Assembly (NCBI GenBank): GCA_024403415.1
Contig: JAKSRY010000007.1
Location: 1-64,000, forward strand
Direction of reading: 5' to 3'
Length of the DNA: 64,000 bases
Origin: Lachnospiraceae bacterium
GTDB lineage: Bacteria; Bacillota; Clostridia; Lachnospirales; Lachnospiraceae
The notes under the pieces: model-generated
What the model was told of the DNA's origin: nothing
Databases searched by the model: none
The model's input: the letters and a program-made list of their open reading frames with translations, nothing else
Program-made: the position numbers and the translations under genes
Part shown: positions 61,975 to 64,000 of the stretch, one piece after another
Position numbering within the stretch: position 1 is the stretch's first letter
Layout: the number at the start of each line of letters is the position of its first letter

Positions 61975-62908
61975 CGGAACTGAATATATAGAAAACTGTT
62001 TGGACTCTGTGTTTGCTTCAGATGTTGAAGTAAGCGTTATTGTAGTGGATAATGGTTCTACTGATGGCTCGGTTGATATTATTAAAGAAAAATATCCACA
62101 GGTTGATCTTATTTGCCATGCAGAGAATACAGGATTTTGCAAGGCAACCAATGAAGGAGCTGTGAAAGCGAAAACAGAATTTGTCATGTTTCTTAATAAT
62201 GATACTGTTATTAAGGAAGATGCGGTGAGAATTCTTGAGGGGAGTATGGATGCTCATCCTGAAGCTTTTTCAATCCAGGCGCTGATGCTTTCGCTTAAGG
62301 AACCTGAAATTATAGATTCTGCGGGAGATGAGTACTGCGCTCTCGGATGGGCCTTTGCCCGAAAAAAAGGAAAAAATGTATCAAAGCTTGGTCAACGCGA
62401 TAAACTTTTCAATGTCTTCTCAGGATGCGGCGGAGCATGTCTTTACAGGAAATCAGTCCTTGATGAGATAGGTGTCCTTGATGAGAATCATTTTGCATAT
62501 CTTGAGGATGTGGATTTAGGATACAGGGCATTGATTTACGGATATAAAAACTTCTGCGCGAAAAATGCAGTGGTATATCATGCGGGCTCGGCATTTTCAG
62601 GATCTCGGCATAATTCATTTAAGGTAAATCTTTCATCCAGAAACAGTATTTATCTGATTTACAAGAATATGCCGATATTGCAGAAAATAATTAACTTGCC
62701 TTTTTTACTTATAGGTTATTTAATTAAGATAGCGTTTTTTACATTGAAAGGGCTCGGGGGAACCTATGTTAAAGGTGTTTTTACAGGCGTTAAAATGTCT
62801 TTTGGCAGGGAAACTACTCCGAACAGAGTGAAATTCAGATTCAAAAATCTTGGTAATTATTTTTTGATTCAGTTCAGATTGTGGATTAACATTTTTAAGA
62901 GATTCTGA
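61940..62908 (+). CDS. GT2 glycosyltransferase (rhamnosyltransferase-like)
   Basis: A 322-residue GT2 enzyme: TLVIPNINGTEYIENCL, VVDNGSTDGSVDII, FLNNDTVI (DXD-type), GCGGACLYRKSVLDEIG and YLEDVDLGYRALIYG, with a hydrophobic segment near residues 245-270 (LPFLLIGYLIKIAFFTL) that may bind the membrane. The pattern fits rhamnosyltransferases of WbbL type. It begins within the previous gene, 35 nt before that gene's stop, so expression of the two is linked. It may supply the second activity missing from the previous protein (inference). Confidence 0.88.
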   Translation: MSRTTLVIPNINGTEYIENCLDSVFASDVEVSVIVVDNGSTDGSVDIIKEKYPQVDLICHAENTGFCKATNEGAVKAKTEFVMFLNNDTVIKEDAVRILEGSMDAHPEAFSIQALMLSLKEPEIIDSAGDEYCALGWAFARKKGKNVSKLGQRDKLFNVFSGCGGACLYRKSVLDEIGVLDENHFAYLEDVDLGYRALIYGYKNFCAKNAVVYHAGSAFSGSRHNSFKVNLSSRNSIYLIYKNMPILQKIINLPFLLIGYLIKIAFFTLKGLGGTYVKGVFTGVKMSFGRETTPNRVKFRFKNLGNYFLIQFRLWINIFKRF

Positions 62909-62918
62909 TATTTGAGCC

Positions 62919-62955
62919 CGCCTATATATTTCTGAAATGACAAATATATTTGGCG
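62919..62955 (+). repeat. Inverted repeat before the sugar transferase gene
   Basis: CGCC plus ATATATTT pairs with AAATATAT plus GGCG, with a bulge and a loop of about 10 nt. There is no T run after it, so it is a weak terminator candidate or an operator-like dyad. Confidence 0.45.
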
Positions 62956-62994
62956 ATATAAATATGACAGTAACCGAAATGGGATAGGATATAT

Positions 62995-64000
62995 ATGATT
63001 AAAGATAATCAGAAATTATTTAACAGACTTCATCTTGTAGTAGATGCAATTGTTGTTGCAATTTCATATGTGCTGGCATGGTTTCTTAAGTTTGCAACAT
63101 GGTTTTCAAAAATAGACCCGGCAGCAGGCTCCATTGATAACAGAACTTATTTTGGCGTTATGTGGTTCCTGATACCGATGTATGTGGTTCTGTATTATAT
63201 GTTCAACATGTATGCACCCAAACGATCAACCATGCGAAGGTATGAGATTTTTGGAATCTTTAAGGCAAATACCGTGGGAATTGTTCTTTTCATGGTTATA
63301 TTGTTTATGGTAGAAAAATATGATGTTTCAAGAACGATGATCATATCTTTCTATATTATAAATGTTATACTGACAACACTCGTAAGAATGCTGGTCAGAC
63401 TTATCCTTCAGAGTTTCAGACGTAAGGGATATAACCTTAAATATGTACTTCTTGTAGGCTATTCAACGGCTGCGGAGGAATACATTAACAGAATTAACCA
63501 GAATCCTCAGTGGGGATATGTTATAAGAGGAATTTTGGATGATACGATTCCAAGGGGAACACTGTACAAGGGAGTTAAGGTTGTTGGAAGTATTGAAAAT
63601 CTTAAATATATTCTTCCTGAAAACAAGCTTGATGAGGTTGCGATTACAATTGCCTTAAAGGACTACGACAGACTTGCAAGTATTGTGGATTTGTGTGAAA
63701 AATCGGGTGTGCATACAAAATTCATTCCTGATTACACTTCCTTGGTTCCGTCAAATCCGTATACGGAAGATGTTATGGGACTTCCTGTTATAAATATAAG
63801 GTATGTTCCCTTAAATAATTCACTGAATCTGTTCGCGAAAAGAACCTTTGACATTGTCGGTTCACTGCTTGGAATAATAGTGTTTAGTCCTATTATGCTG
63901 TTCACTGCAATTGCGGTTAAGCTTTCTTCGAAGGGACCTATAATATTCAGACAGGAAAGAATCGGCCTTCACAACAAGCCGTTTATGATGTTCAAATTCA
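62995..64000 (+). CDS. Polyprenyl-phosphate sugar phosphotransferase (3' partial)
   Basis: The first 335 codons of a WcaJ/CpsE-like initiating transferase, which moves a sugar-1-phosphate from a nucleotide sugar to undecaprenyl phosphate. Four N-terminal TM helices (about 10-28, 50-72, 85-110, 120-140) are followed by a Rossmann-like CoA_binding_3 domain (YVLLVGYSTAAEEYI, then IRGILDD) and a fifth membrane helix at about 285-305. The catalytic domain has begun (KRTFDIVGSLLG, GPIIFRQERIGLHNKPFMMFKF) when the window ends. GGATAGGA lies 5 nt before the ATG. It probably starts the lipid-linked glycan made by the glycosyltransferases upstream. Confidence 0.9.
   Translation, partial: MIKDNQKLFNRLHLVVDAIVVAISYVLAWFLKFATWFSKIDPAAGSIDNRTYFGVMWFLIPMYVVLYYMFNMYAPKRSTMRRYEIFGIFKANTVGIVLFMVILFMVEKYDVSRTMIISFYIINVILTTLVRMLVRLILQSFRRKGYNLKYVLLVGYSTAAEEYINRINQNPQWGYVIRGILDDTIPRGTLYKGVKVVGSIENLKYILPENKLDEVAITIALKDYDRLASIVDLCEKSGVHTKFIPDYTSLVPSNPYTEDVMGLPVINIRYVPLNNSLNLFAKRTFDIVGSLLGIIVFSPIMLFTAIAVKLSSKGPIIFRQERIGLHNKPFMMFKF

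Overview
The window reads as chromosomal DNA of a low-GC Gram-positive anaerobe, most likely a Lachnospiraceae member of the Butyrivibrio/Pseudobutyrivibrio type (inference). The reasons are strong AGGAGG ribosome binding sites, occasional GTG and TTG starts, extended -10 promoters of the form TATGATAWAAT, an intracellular GH120 beta-xylosidase, a pssA/psd phosphatidylethanolamine operon, many EAL proteins and a large rhamnose-type surface polysaccharide locus. I see no rRNA, tRNA, CRISPR array, insertion sequence or phage gene. Coding density is high and nearly all genes are on the + strand; only mntP, an MFS transporter and a DUF5722-like secreted protein are reversed.

Layout. 1-12.9 kb: glutamine and pyrimidine metabolism: carB (5' end outside the window), a large lipoprotein, pyrG behind a strong promoter and an immediate hairpin that looks like an attenuator, then gltB-gltD. 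13-20 kb: small transcription units: a membrane hybrid histidine kinase with an amidohydrolase, a 57-residue FeoB-associated type Cys-rich membrane peptide, a DHH phosphoesterase whose promoter is bracketed by a perfect inverted repeat, mntP, ybaK, a DUF1295 protein, and a toxin-antitoxin-like pair. 20-29 kb: MFS transporter, lone GT2, zinc-ribbon membrane protein, GH120 xylosidase, EAL phosphodiesterase, SPFH protein. 28.8-31.4 kb: LPG-synthase-TM-like protein, pssA and psd, translationally coupled or closely spaced. 31.6-37.3 kb: glmM, two tandem paralogous membrane EAL proteins and a small coiled/TM protein. 37.5-38.9 kb: secreted DUF5722-like putative glycosidase.

39.1 kb to the end: surface glycan assembly. 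A first block encodes membrane proteins (DUF6020-like, acyltransferase 3, a DUF6077-like protein broken by one in-frame TAA, GtrA). A second block begins with a GH25 lysozyme that has an unusual acidic, Tyr-rich repeated cytoplasmic tail, then rfbBAC (dTDP-sugar supply; rfbD is absent here), an ABC-2 permease, an ABC ATPase with a Wzt-type C-terminal domain, a methyltransferase-kinase fusion, two large GT2 proteins, a phosphohexomutase, two more GT2 proteins and a polyprenyl-phosphate sugar transferase cut by the window end.

The most interesting candidate system is ABC exporter + Wzt-type carbohydrate-binding domain + methyltransferase/kinase fusion. It parallels the chain-capping and export machinery of E. 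coli O8/O9a O-antigens (WbdD with Wzm/Wzt) but lies in a Gram-positive-type genome. Other second-look items are the pyrG leader, the inverted repeat around the DHH promoter, the in-frame stop at 43209-43211, the repeat tail of the GH25 protein and the dyad/direct-repeat promoter at 39.04-39.09 kb.
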